Source: Methanocella arvoryzae MRE50
GTDB taxonomy: Archaea > Halobacteriota > Methanocellia > Methanocellales > Methanocellaceae
Reading direction: 5' to 3'
DNA: 64,000 nt
Assembly (NCBI RefSeq): GCF_000063445.1
Contig: NC_009464.1
Location: 1,674,001-1,738,000, forward strand
Under the pieces are notes generated by a model. The model made no database searches and was not told where the DNA came from. It was given only the letters and a program-made list of their open reading frames with translations. Both the position numbers and the translations under genes were made by a program. Every line of letters begins with the position of its first letter. Positions within the stretch are counted from its first letter, which is position 1. This document shows positions 8,131-15,556 of the stretch, in pieces.

Positions 8131-8832
8131 ATGGATATATCCGTAGTCATCCCCGCGTATAACGAGGAAAAGTACCTGGAGAGGTGCCTCAAGTCGCTTC
8201 AGCGCCAGCAGTTCGGCGGGAACTACGAGGTCATCGTCTCGGATGACAGCAGCACCGACGGGACGGCAAAGCTAGCGGAAGCGCTCGCCGACAGGGTGAT
8301 CACCCACCCCAAGAGCACCATTTCTCAAGGCCGACAGATCGGCGCAGACGCCTCGAAGTACGAGGTCATCGCCTTCACCGACGCCGACACGTTCATTCCC
8401 CCCAACTGGCTATCCAGCTTAGCCTCCAGCCTCGAAGACCCTGAGGCGGCCGGCGTACACGGGAACCTGATGCCGCTGGACGGCAACCGGCTGGAAAACC
8501 ACTTTTGCAGGTACGTGTTACCACCGTACTCGAAGCTGATGGTGAAGATCAACAGGCCCTCTGTCCCCGGCGCCAACTTCGCCGTCAGGAGAGACGCCTT
8601 CAACAAGGCCGGCGGCTTCAACGTCCGCCTCTCCACCGGGGAAGACGTAGAATTGTGCAACCGCATCAAATGCTTCGGGCGCATCCTTTTTAATCCAGAG
8701 TCGGTCGTCTACGTCTCGACCAGGCGCATCCGCAAATGGGGGTACATGAAAACCGTTTCTTTCCACATCACCAATACTTTGAGATTACACGCCTTCGGGT
8801 ACGGGGAGATGGAGTACGAGCCAGTGCGTTAA
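8131..8832 (+). CDS. Family 2 glycosyltransferase (GT-A fold)
   Basis: About 233 residues from the ATG at 8131, which has GGTGA 5 bases before it and begins right at the GT-A fold (MDISVVIPAYNEEKYLERCL). In-frame ATGs at 8050 and 8107 would add an unrelated leader. Motifs are VIVSDDSSTDGT (nucleotide-sugar binding), AFTDADTF (the metal-binding DxD), GANFAVRR and STGEDVELCNR (the ED acceptor-side motif). It probably transfers a sugar to a lipid or surface polymer. No membrane segment follows the catalytic domain, so it is likely cytoplasmic or peripheral. No other glycan gene is adjacent. Confidence 0.85.
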   Translation: MDISVVIPAYNEEKYLERCLKSLQRQQFGGNYEVIVSDDSSTDGTAKLAEALADRVITHPKSTISQGRQIGADASKYEVIAFTDADTFIPPNWLSSLASSLEDPEAAGVHGNLMPLDGNRLENHFCRYVLPPYSKLMVKINRPSVPGANFAVRRDAFNKAGGFNVRLSTGEDVELCNRIKCFGRILFNPESVVYVSTRRIRKWGYMKTVSFHITNTLRLHAFGYGEMEYEPVR

Positions 8833-8984
8833 ATCAAAAAGGTAAATTCCTGGCGCCTATAAGCCTCGACTTTTAATCGCAAAGACGCAAGGCGGGCTGT
8901 CCTATAATTCGTGTTCGTTAAACAATAAGGAGATAAGTATCATTTTTAGAGAATCCGTATGATCTTATCCTATATGTTCGCCCG

Positions 8985-9312
8985 CCAGGACGCCTGCACT
9001 TGCAGGCGTCCGATGCGGGCGATCCGATGACGATCGCTGCGCTGTGCCTGGACACAGATTGTACAGATTAGACAGATTAGACAGATGGTCATCGAATCAG
9101 GATGGTAAAGACGACCATTTCTTGATTATATATTGAGTTCATCTGTGCAATCTGTACAATCTGTTAAATCTGCGTCCCAGCACAGCGCAGCGATCGTCTT
9201 GCTGTTTCACCGGACCAGGACAATCAGAAAACGCACAGCACAGCGATCGTATGAGGATCGCCTTCGAGAACGCCTGCCATTGGCAGGCGTTCAAAAGGCG
9301 AGCATCCTGAAA
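8985..9312. repeat. Composite hairpin element, CACAGATT family, copy 1
   Basis: Nested inverted repeats. ACGATCGCTGCGCTGTG (9030-9046) pairs perfectly with CACAGCGCAGCGATCGT (9181-9197). Inside them an array of ACAGATTAG-type words (9052-9088) faces CTGTGCAATCTGTACAATC-type words (9142-9175). Both flanks carry short palindromes built on GACGCCTGC/GCAGGCGTC (8992-9011) and GAACGCCTGCC/GGCAGGCGTTC (9274-9298). The 1025-base gap 8833-9857 has no credible gene. A CGCAAAG word at 8878-8892 belongs to another family. Confidence 0.75.
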
Positions 9313-9387
9313 TAATACAATTCTACATTTGGGTAGCATATTATCTTAACAGGCAACCGCAATGAATTATGAGACAGCCTGAAAAGC

Positions 9388-9460
9388 GCAAGGGCGCAAT
9401 AGTTTTCCGAAATGTCTTTGCGTCCTGGAGCCCTGGCGCCCTGGCGCCCTGGCGCCCTAT
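9388..9460. repeat. CGCAAGGG hairpin fragment and GCCCTGGC tandem repeat
   Basis: GCGCAAGGGCGCAA (9388-9401) faces TGTCTTTGCGTCC (9413-9425), a short version of the hairpin at 62791-62870. It is followed by an 8-base tandem repeat GCCCTGGC, 3.6 copies at 9430-9458. Confidence 0.6.
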
Positions 9461-9474
9461 GAAACTTGTTGTTT

Positions 9475-9745
9475 CGGCGAGGGTTGCAAGGCCGCCAAGC
9501 ACTCGCCTTATGAAAAATGGAATATTCAGGTAGAGGCTACGAAAAATTAGAAGTTGGCCCGGGTGAGTCGAAAATACCGCCAAGAGCGCCAAGGAGCCAA
9601 GCTCGCCAAGAGCTATTTTTCACGGAACGCCAAGAGGCCAAGCATGCTAAGGGCTTTTTCGATCTGAACCACACCAATCACTAAAATTATAGCTTGGCGT
9701 GCTTGGCCTCTTGGCGAGCTTGGCGGCTTTACAAGCGCAGAAACT
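9475..9745. repeat. Hairpin element, CGCCAAG family, copy A
   Basis: A left arm of CGCCAAG words spaced about 9 bases (9577-9610), with a second left arm at 9629-9651, faces a right arm of CTTGGC words at 9692-9726. The leader GAAGTTGGCCCGGGTGAGTC is shared with copies at 32575-32815 and 59270-59590. The remainder of the gap to 9857 shows only AT-rich sequence. Confidence 0.75.
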
Positions 9746-9857
9746 AGGAACTGCCAGTTATTCATCACTTATGCCTGATCAAGACTCCGATCATCACCCG
9801 ACTCTTTGCGAATTAAATACGAGGCGGCATGTCGCCGATATATCGCATGCATGAGCT

Positions 9858-10574
9858 TCAGTCGCCTTTAGTAATCTTCTCATAATCTACGTGGGCCCGC
9901 ACGATTTTGGGCAGCCTGCCATAGGTGGCCATCTTGTCGCCGATGATGCCGACGGCGCCGGTGACCTCTGGTATTTCTTTTAAGAAGTCGAAGGCCGTGG
10001 CCAGCGATGCCACGTCGACGATGCGGTTGCCGAGGGCGGTGGCGGCTGCGTCCGCCAGGGAAACGTCGTCCGAGATGACAAGCGCAGCGTCGGAGTTACC
10101 GAAGCTGATGGAGGGGCCGACTGTCGCGGAGGAGGTGCATACTCCGAGGATAGTGTCCCGGGGCGGTATTTCGAGGCCCAGGCCTTTGATGGGCGATTCC
10201 CCGGCATAGATGCCGACGACCACGGGCTCGTCGTTGACAAGAGCGATGTCACCGCCGTTGTCCACTAACGCGTATTTCGCTCCGGCCGCTGCCATCGCCT
10301 CCACAGCCATGCACCCGATGGTACCGGCAACCGCCGCCATCGGGCCGACCCCGGCTTTTGCAGTCGCCGCGCACATCCGGCGCACTACGTCCGGAGCATC
10401 TGCCGGGCACTCGTAGGGCTCCAGCGTGCTCTGGAAATACGGGTCCCGGGCGATGAAGGCCTCCAGTTCACCCCGGACCCGGTAAATTGTATCCAGGCAG
10501 ACCGGGTGGTAGGGCTCGTCCGCTATCACTGTAATGATCGTTTCCCGGATCTGGTACTTCGCCGTCTTCCTCAT
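9858..10574 (-). CDS. UPF0280/COG2122 protein (ApbE-like fold) of sulfide assimilation
   Basis: About 238 residues from the ATG at 10574; a GTG at 10595 would add 7 residues. Recognisable blocks are [43 protein letters not shown] and [19 protein letters not shown], as in the UPF0280 family. The Methanosarcina member MA1715 has been linked to efficient sulfide assimilation. Here it follows the NIL-ferredoxin and DUF39 genes on the same strand, fitting a three-gene unit for homocysteine synthesis. The threonine/serine-rich TSSATVGPS loop resembles the flavin-related region of ApbE proteins, but no flavinylation activity is claimed. Confidence 0.85.
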   Translation of the reverse strand: MRKTAKYQIRETIITVIADEPYHPVCLDTIYRVRGELEAFIARDPYFQSTLEPYECPADAPDVVRRMCAATAKAGVGPMAAVAGTIGCMAVEAMAAAGAKYALVDNGGDIALVNDEPVVVGIYAGESPIKGLGLEIPPRDTILGVCTSSATVGPSISFGNSDAALVISDDVSLADAAATALGNRIVDVASLATAFDFLKEIPEVTGAVGIIGDKMATYGRLPKIVRAHVDYEKITKGD

Positions 10575-10599
10575 AAAAACAGAGGGGGTTTGCACCCCC
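10574..10599 (-). promoter_or_regulatory. Hairpin plus T-run at the ferredoxin/UPF0280 junction
   Basis: On the minus strand GGGGGT-GCAA-ACCCCC (10584-10599) is followed by TCTGTTTTTATG, so a terminator-like element ends exactly at the ATG of the UPF0280 gene. It could attenuate transcription or set relative expression. If the GTG at 10595 is the true start, the hairpin is coding. Confidence 0.35.
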
Positions 10600-10607
10600 G
10601 GAACTTT

Positions 10608-11000
10608 TTATTGTTTATCCGTCAGTCTGATGGCGCTGGTCGGGCAGGCGTGGGTGCAGGTGCCGCACTGGACACAGGCGGCCTTGTCGATGGTGACCTG
10701 CCAGTCGTGCTCGTACGAGATGGCGTCGACGGGGCAGACGGAGACGCAGGCGCCGCAGTGGACGCACTGGTTGTCGTCTTTCACGATCGCTTCGCCGAGT
10801 TTGGTCACGTCTACCTTTTTCTTCCGCAGCACGCTGACGATGGAGCGGCAGCTTTCCTCGGGGACGCTGATGACGATCTCGCCGCTGGTCCCGTCTACCC
10901 GGGCCAGCTCGATGTCGATTCTGGCGCCGGTTTCGAGGATGGTTTCGGCTATGATGGGCTGGCGGATGATCTCCGGGTTGAACTTCAGTCGTAGTTTCAC
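10608..11000 (-). CDS. NIL-domain 2x[4Fe-4S] ferredoxin of homocysteine biosynthesis
   Basis: 130 residues from a GTG at 11000, which overlaps the upstream stop as GTGA and has GGGGG about 8 bases before it. The N-terminal 75 residues form a NIL domain (KLRLKFNPEIIRQPIIAE). Two ferredoxin motifs follow: CVHCGACVSVCP and CVQCGTCTHACP. It matches the Methanosarcina MA1822-type protein, which works with the DUF39 protein to make homocysteine from aspartate semialdehyde and sulfide. It probably delivers electrons or sulfur for that reaction. The 4-base overlap implies translational coupling. Confidence 0.9.
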   Translation of the reverse strand: MKLRLKFNPEIIRQPIIAETILETGARIDIELARVDGTSGEIVISVPEESCRSIVSVLRKKKVDVTKLGEAIVKDDNQCVHCGACVSVCPVDAISYEHDWQVTIDKAACVQCGTCTHACPTSAIRLTDKQ

Positions 11001-12505
11001 TGTACAGGCCCCCTTGCGAGCAGTTTGCTCAGGCATTCTGCGGTGACGATGCCCAGCACCTTGCGGTCGTGGTCGATGACGGGCAGGGCGGAGATGTTGT
11101 GCTTTTCCAGCAGCCGGACAGCCAGATCGACGGGGTCGTCGGGCCCTACTGTGACCACGTTCTTCGTCATCACCATGTCCAGGCTGTCCCTCTTCGAGAG
11201 GGCGACGGCTTTGGAGACGTCCCAGGCGGTGATGATGCCGATGAGGCGTTTCTCATCGTCCACAACGGGCAGGTGGTTGAACCGGTCCTTGATGATGGTC
11301 CGGGCGGCGTCGTCAACGCTGACGCCCGCTCTGGTGGTCGCCACCTTTTTAACCATGATGTCCTTCACCAGCGGCAGGGCCACGGTCTCCTTCATCGGGC
11401 GGGCTGAGGAGGTACGGCTCAGGGTTTCTGCGGGGCCGTTGAGGAAGAATTTGCCTTCCTTGATCCACGCTTTGAGCTCGAAGGCCACTTTGCGGGCGTT
11501 GTAGAAGCTGGACAGCGAGGAGGTCTTCACGTCTTTGCCGTTGATTTCCACGGAGCCGCTCTTCAGCTGCTCGTAGGTCACGTCCCGGAAGGCCGGCCTG
11601 CTTCTGCGGGGCACCGAGTAGTCGTAGATCGTGGTGGTGATGTCCGCGTCGGATACGGCGGTGAACCGGGCCATGTCCTCGTCCAGAATGGGGATGGGTA
11701 TGCCCATGCCTAGGAACATGGTGGTGCCGTACCGGTAGAAGGATGCTGCCCTCAGGTAGTCCCGGCTCATCTTCTTAAGGTCGCCGGTCACCATGAGCGT
11801 GCCGAAGCCGCTGGCGGAGCTGTGCTGGGTGCCCTCCGAGACGATGTAGCCCGGGGCGCCGCCCAGGAAGATCCGGGTGCCCGGGCCTATCGTCCGGTAT
11901 TCCGGGTCGTTGGACAGTGGCGACAGCACGCCCGCGCCGGAGTAGGTGACGTTGCCGTTGTTAGGCAGCAGAGTGCCCATGTAAGTGTAGATGGTCTTCG
12001 GGGAGCCGTTGGTCGCGGCATTGTACTTCTGGTAGCCGTTTCTGGGGTTGACCATGATGGCCTGGTTGAGGTCGTCCAGCGTGAGCCTCGTCTCGATCTG
12101 TTTCCGCGGATAGCAGTCGGTGCCATAGGCAGTTGCTTTGAGAGTGATTTCCTTGCCTGCGACCAGGTCCTCGATGACGTGGGACCCGCCGTACTCCATG
12201 CCCCGTGATTCTGATAGCTGGGTTGCGCCCAGGTATGCGTCCACTGCGGCTACGCCGGTGTAGGCTTCCACGTCGTTCATGTAGACGCGCTGCATTTTGA
12301 TGGGCGGGTCGGAGTGCCCGAAGTTGAGGAATACGCCGGTGGAACACATAGCTCCGAACGTGCCTGTCGTTACCACGTCCACCTGGCGCGCCGCTTCCGT
12401 GACGCCCAGTTCCTGTACCAGGGAGGTCATCTCCTCTGCCGTCACTACGTTGACAGAGCCCTCCCTGATCTTCTGGTTGATTTCTTCTATGGTCCTGAGT
12501 ACCAT
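10997..12505 (-). CDS. DUF39/COG1900 homocysteine biosynthesis protein with C-terminal CBS pair
   Basis: 502 residues from the ATG at 12505 (GGTGG just before it). The longer frame to 12568 covers the leader. The N-terminal about 360 residues are DUF39 (TGTFGAMCSTGVFLNFGHSDPP, CYPRKQIET, GAPGYIVSEGTQHSS). The last about 120 residues are two CBS motifs (VKKVATTRAGVSVDD, GIITAWDVSKAV, GIVTAECLSKLL). The Methanosarcina homolog MA1821 is needed for sulfide-dependent homocysteine synthesis without free O-acylhomoserine. Conserved Cys residues in the DUF39 part are candidates for persulfide carriage. The CBS tail may give adenosyl-ligand control, possibly by S-adenosylmethionine, which is inference. 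Confidence 0.9.
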   Translation of the reverse strand: MVLRTIEEINQKIREGSVNVVTAEEMTSLVQELGVTEAARQVDVVTTGTFGAMCSTGVFLNFGHSDPPIKMQRVYMNDVEAYTGVAAVDAYLGATQLSESRGMEYGGSHVIEDLVAGKEITLKATAYGTDCYPRKQIETRLTLDDLNQAIMVNPRNGYQKYNAATNGSPKTIYTYMGTLLPNNGNVTYSGAGVLSPLSNDPEYRTIGPGTRIFLGGAPGYIVSEGTQHSSASGFGTLMVTGDLKKMSRDYLRAASFYRYGTTMFLGMGIPIPILDEDMARFTAVSDADITTTIYDYSVPRRSRPAFRDVTYEQLKSGSVEINGKDVKTSSLSSFYNARKVAFELKAWIKEGKFFLNGPAETLSRTSSARPMKETVALPLVKDIMVKKVATTRAGVSVDDAARTIIKDRFNHLPVVDDEKRLIGIITAWDVSKAVALSKRDSLDMVMTKNVVTVGPDDPVDLAVRLLEKHNISALPVIDHDRKVLGIVTAECLSKLLARGPVQ

Positions 12506-12574
12506 GCTTCCACCTGATACGCGCAATACGTAATGTGATACGTTACATGCTACATTATGTAATAACAACCTGCA

Positions 12575-12586
12575 CTATTTATAATT
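12575..12586 (-). promoter_or_regulatory. TATA box of the homocysteine operon
   Basis: On the minus strand AATTATAAATAG lies about 70-80 bases before the DUF39 ATG, the only TATA-like element in the gap; it implies a leader of about 45-50 bases. Confidence 0.55.
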
Positions 12587-12768
12587 GCTGGTTATAATGC
12601 GGCTAGTTAACAATTGATGATTATCACAACGGGGTCAAATAGCTGTTGCCATGTCCTCTGCCCCATGCTCGTGCCTGCGGTATGTGGCGGCACCGGCGAT
12701 ATCCCGCCGCCCTTTGTGAATACAGTTATCATCATTCTGGCTCCACCTTATGAGCGAGAGGGGGTCAT

Positions 12769-13410
12769 GTGAATTTTGAACTGTTCGTCAGCGCAGCCAT
12801 TTCCATTTTTGTCATGTCCGACCCGTTCGGCAACATACCCATATTTCTCTCGCTGACCGGGGGCATGAACCGCCCCCAGCGCCGGCGGGTGATCACGAAA
12901 GCGTCCATTGCGGCCACTGTGATCATCTTCATTTTCGCCGTCGTCGGGCAGCCCGCTATGAACCTGCTGGGAATCTCGCTGAACGCGCTGAGCATCGCGG
13001 GCGGTATGCTGTTGCTGCTCATAGCCCTGGACATGCTGATGAGCACAGGCCTGCACGCGAAGAGGACGGAGAGTACAGAAAACACCACCCATGAGGATGA
13101 AGAAGCCGACTCTATAGCTATAACCCCCATGGCGACGCCCCTCATCGTGGGGCCGGGAGTGATGGCGGCTACCGTCGTCTTCATGAACAGGGCGGCCGGA
13201 TTGATGGATCAGGCGCTCGTCCTCTCTGCCGTGCTGATCGCCATGCTGGGCTCGTGGATCGTGATGGTGAACAGCGACCTGCTCTACGCCATCCTCCACC
13301 GGGACGGCACCAGAGTCCTCACCAAGGTGATGGGCATCATCCTCGCCGCCATCGCTACAGAGATGATGATATCAGGCCTGCTCAACGCGTTTCCGGCGCT
13401 CGCAGGGTGA
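12769..13410 (+). CDS. MarC/UPF0056 family integral membrane protein
   Basis: 213 residues from a GTG with GAGAGGGGG a few bases before it. About six membrane segments are visible, with the family signatures MSDPFGNIPIFLSL near residue 16 and ITPMATPLIVGPGVM near 120. A hydrophilic, acidic loop (TESTENTTHEDEEAD) separates the two halves, which look like an inverted duplication as is usual for this fold. The family is widespread and its substrate is unknown; the old antibiotic-resistance link has not held up. It stands alone. Confidence 0.9.
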   Translation: MNFELFVSAAISIFVMSDPFGNIPIFLSLTGGMNRPQRRRVITKASIAATVIIFIFAVVGQPAMNLLGISLNALSIAGGMLLLLIALDMLMSTGLHAKRTESTENTTHEDEEADSIAITPMATPLIVGPGVMAATVVFMNRAAGLMDQALVLSAVLIAMLGSWIVMVNSDLLYAILHRDGTRVLTKVMGIILAAIATEMMISGLLNAFPALAG

Positions 13411-13522
13411 CGTAAGCGCAGCGAGATTTCCGTCGTATGCGCTCGCCGTGAGGCACGAGAAATCAGTTTTATTTTATGATAGTAATATAAATATGGCGGT
13501 AGTTGGATTCAATGGCGTTCCT

Positions 13523-14713
13523 ATGAGGTATAAAGTCGCTATCGCAATCGTTACCACCATCGCTCTGGCAGCACTGCTTTCCGGTATGCTGGCGAGCTTC
13601 AACTTCGCTACGCATTCCGGGGGCTGGCCCGGAAAGATTGATCGGGAGGCTATGCCGGAGATCAGCCCCAGGAGCGGGCTGATCAGCATCGACTACCTGA
13701 AGGACGCCACTAAGGATGCCGGGCCGGGAAGGCTGAGCAGCAACTGGCTCGACTTCATCGCCAGAGGACAGTCGGATAACATGACAGGACAGGCAGGACA
13801 GGACAGGCAGGCAGAATACCTTGGACTTAACTATACGCCCGCGGGAGGGGCGCAATATAGCCTTGCGGACCTTTATTACACAGGCGAGTCTTACGAGGGC
13901 AAGCGCGTGTACGTAGCCGCTGCGGACCCGGGAACGTCGAGGGTGCCCGATCTAATCTACCTCGAGGAGGGCGGCAACCTGACCCGGTACACAATGGCAG
14001 ATAAGCCTCCGGTATATGCTTATACGCCCTACGGCGCGTACAACACGAACGAGACGGTATGGTTCGGCCTGGCCAACGACGCCGGGGGGAGCATGGAGCT
14101 GATGAACGCCGCGCCCTACGAGATCCAGAAGAGGGAGGGTGACAGGTGGGTTACCGTGTTCACCCCTGTGGCCGCGCAGGTGATTGTGCCCATGGAGAAC
14201 GGCACTTTCAGGGAGTGGCAGTGGAACCAGATGCTGGACGACGGCACCCGGGCGCCCTTCGGGGAGTACCGGGTGGTGATAGCCGACAGGTATACGACCG
14301 GCTTTAACATATCGCCCGATACGCCCTCAGTAGAGCGATCTCAGCAGGACTTCACCCGGGAGAGCGTGGAGGAGAGGTTCATCTCCCCGCCCCAGGCGGG
14401 CGCTTTGACCACCGCCTACCCGCCCGCGCCGTACAGCGAGCAGCTTCGGAAGGACATAGTCAGCGAGATGCTCTTCAAGGCCTGGGCGCAGAAGCTCGAC
14501 CCCGGATCGCTGGAGACCGCGATCAACGCCACGGGGCTGCTGGACGACCCCGATATGCTGCCCTGCCTGGCCGTGCGGGCCACCTATGAGGGCAGGCCGG
14601 CCTGGATAGTCGCCTTCACCTACGGCGGCAGAGAGGCCACGCTGTCCCACGTCAGGTACTTCGTGGTCGGGGATGATGGTGGCGTGATAGCGGGCGGACC
14701 GATCAGCGTCTAA
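13523..14713 (+). CDS. Signal-anchored extracytoplasmic protein with an Ig-like domain
   Basis: About 396 residues. An N-terminal anchor (VAIAIVTTIALAALLSGMLA) starts a few residues after the ATG at 13523; a TATA-like TAATATAAAT at about 13484-13493 fits a very short leader. The middle (ETVWFGLANDAGG to FGEYRVVIADRYTTGF, about 180-280) resembles the Ig-like domains of secreted regulatory proteins, with an edge strand YEIQKREGDRWVTV. The C-terminal domain (GRPAWIVAFTYGGREA) is of unknown type. Upstream ATGs at 13448 and 13493 would overlap the promoter. No partner is evident. Confidence 0.7.
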   Translation: MRYKVAIAIVTTIALAALLSGMLASFNFATHSGGWPGKIDREAMPEISPRSGLISIDYLKDATKDAGPGRLSSNWLDFIARGQSDNMTGQAGQDRQAEYLGLNYTPAGGAQYSLADLYYTGESYEGKRVYVAAADPGTSRVPDLIYLEEGGNLTRYTMADKPPVYAYTPYGAYNTNETVWFGLANDAGGSMELMNAAPYEIQKREGDRWVTVFTPVAAQVIVPMENGTFREWQWNQMLDDGTRAPFGEYRVVIADRYTTGFNISPDTPSVERSQQDFTRESVEERFISPPQAGALTTAYPPAPYSEQLRKDIVSEMLFKAWAQKLDPGSLETAINATGLLDDPDMLPCLAVRATYEGRPAWIVAFTYGGREATLSHVRYFVVGDDGGVIAGGPISV

Positions 14714-14757
14714 AAGAGATTATGACTTTTTCATACTCGCAGGCTGGTAGTATATAA

Positions 14758-14913
14758 AGTATATATACTCCATGTGACTTTAATACATATTTAAATAGCG
14801 CGATAACGATTATTGGCTTTTTACCGGCGGCAGAATTTCGCCGCTTACTAGATGGCCGGTAATACGAATATCTTATATAGTATAAATACTCGTTATAAAG
14901 AGTATAAATACTC
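14758..14913 (+). promoter_or_regulatory. Three AGTATAWATACTC boxes upstream of tbp
   Basis: The 13-base motif occurs as AGTATATATACTC at 14758-14770 and AGTATAAATACTC at 14879-14891 and 14901-14913; the last two are 22 bases (two helical turns) apart. The core is palindromic and also resembles a TATA box. The third copy lies about 35-45 bases before the tbp ATG, the expected promoter position. Confidence 0.55.
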
Positions 14914-14946
14914 ATCATAAATGAGCTTAAAGAAAGAGGCCTTACA

Positions 14947-15513
14947 ATGAGCAAAGCTGACGAAGCCAAGAAGACGATTACTATCGAGAACGTCGTAGCG
15001 TCCACCGCTATCGGCCAGGAGATCGACCTGAAGTCCGTAACGCTGGCCCTCGATGGCGCCGACTACGACCCGGAGCAGTTCCCCGGCCTGGTCTACAGGA
15101 CCAAGGACCCCAAGACCGCCGCCCTCATCTTCCGCAGCGGCAAGATTGTCTGCACCGGTGCCAAGAGCATCGAGGACGTGGACCGCGGCCTCAAGAAGGT
15201 CTTCAAGAAGATGGACAGCGTCGGCATCAAGGTCGCCGACAACCCGGAGATCACCGTACAGAACATCGTCGCCTCGGCTGACCTGGGCTCTGTGCTCAAC
15301 CTGAACGCGATCGCCATCGGCCTCGGTTTAGAGAACATCGAGTACGAGCCCGAGCAGTTCCCGGGCCTGGTGTACAGGATTGACCAGCCTAAAGTAGTAG
15401 TCCTGCTGTTCGGCAGCGGCAAGCTGGTCGTCACCGGCGGCAAGAAGCCGAAGGACGCCGAAGAGGCCGTGGACAGGATCGTCCGCGAGCTGGAAGGCCT
15501 GGCTTTAATTTAA
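14947..15513 (+). CDS. tbp: TATA-binding protein (TBP)
   Basis: 188 residues forming two direct repeats of about 90, the usual archaeal TBP saddle. Each repeat carries EQFPGLVYR (near 42 and 134) and a GK(I/L)V(C/V)TG strand (GKIVCTGAK and GKLVVTGGK). It binds TATA boxes and recruits TFB and RNA polymerase. The N-terminus has a short extra tail MSKADEAKK, and the acidic C-terminal tail seen in some archaeal TBPs is absent. AGAGG lies 8 bases before the ATG. The upstream array of TATA-like palindromes suggests control of its own expression. Confidence 0.97.
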   Translation: MSKADEAKKTITIENVVASTAIGQEIDLKSVTLALDGADYDPEQFPGLVYRTKDPKTAALIFRSGKIVCTGAKSIEDVDRGLKKVFKKMDSVGIKVADNPEITVQNIVASADLGSVLNLNAIAIGLGLENIEYEPEQFPGLVYRIDQPKVVVLLFGSGKLVVTGGKKPKDAEEAVDRIVRELEGLALI

Positions 15514-15556
15514 GCCAGCCTCAACCATTTTTTCTGGCAGCTGTCCGACAGCGCCA

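Noticed and set aside
8985-9312. CRISPR array
   Set aside because: Repeats are 8-10 bases with no spacers of constant length, no leader and no cas genes.
14758-14913. Replication origin because of AT-rich palindromes
   Set aside because: No Cdc6/Orc1 gene and no long origin-recognition boxes; tbp follows directly, so regulation is the simpler reading.
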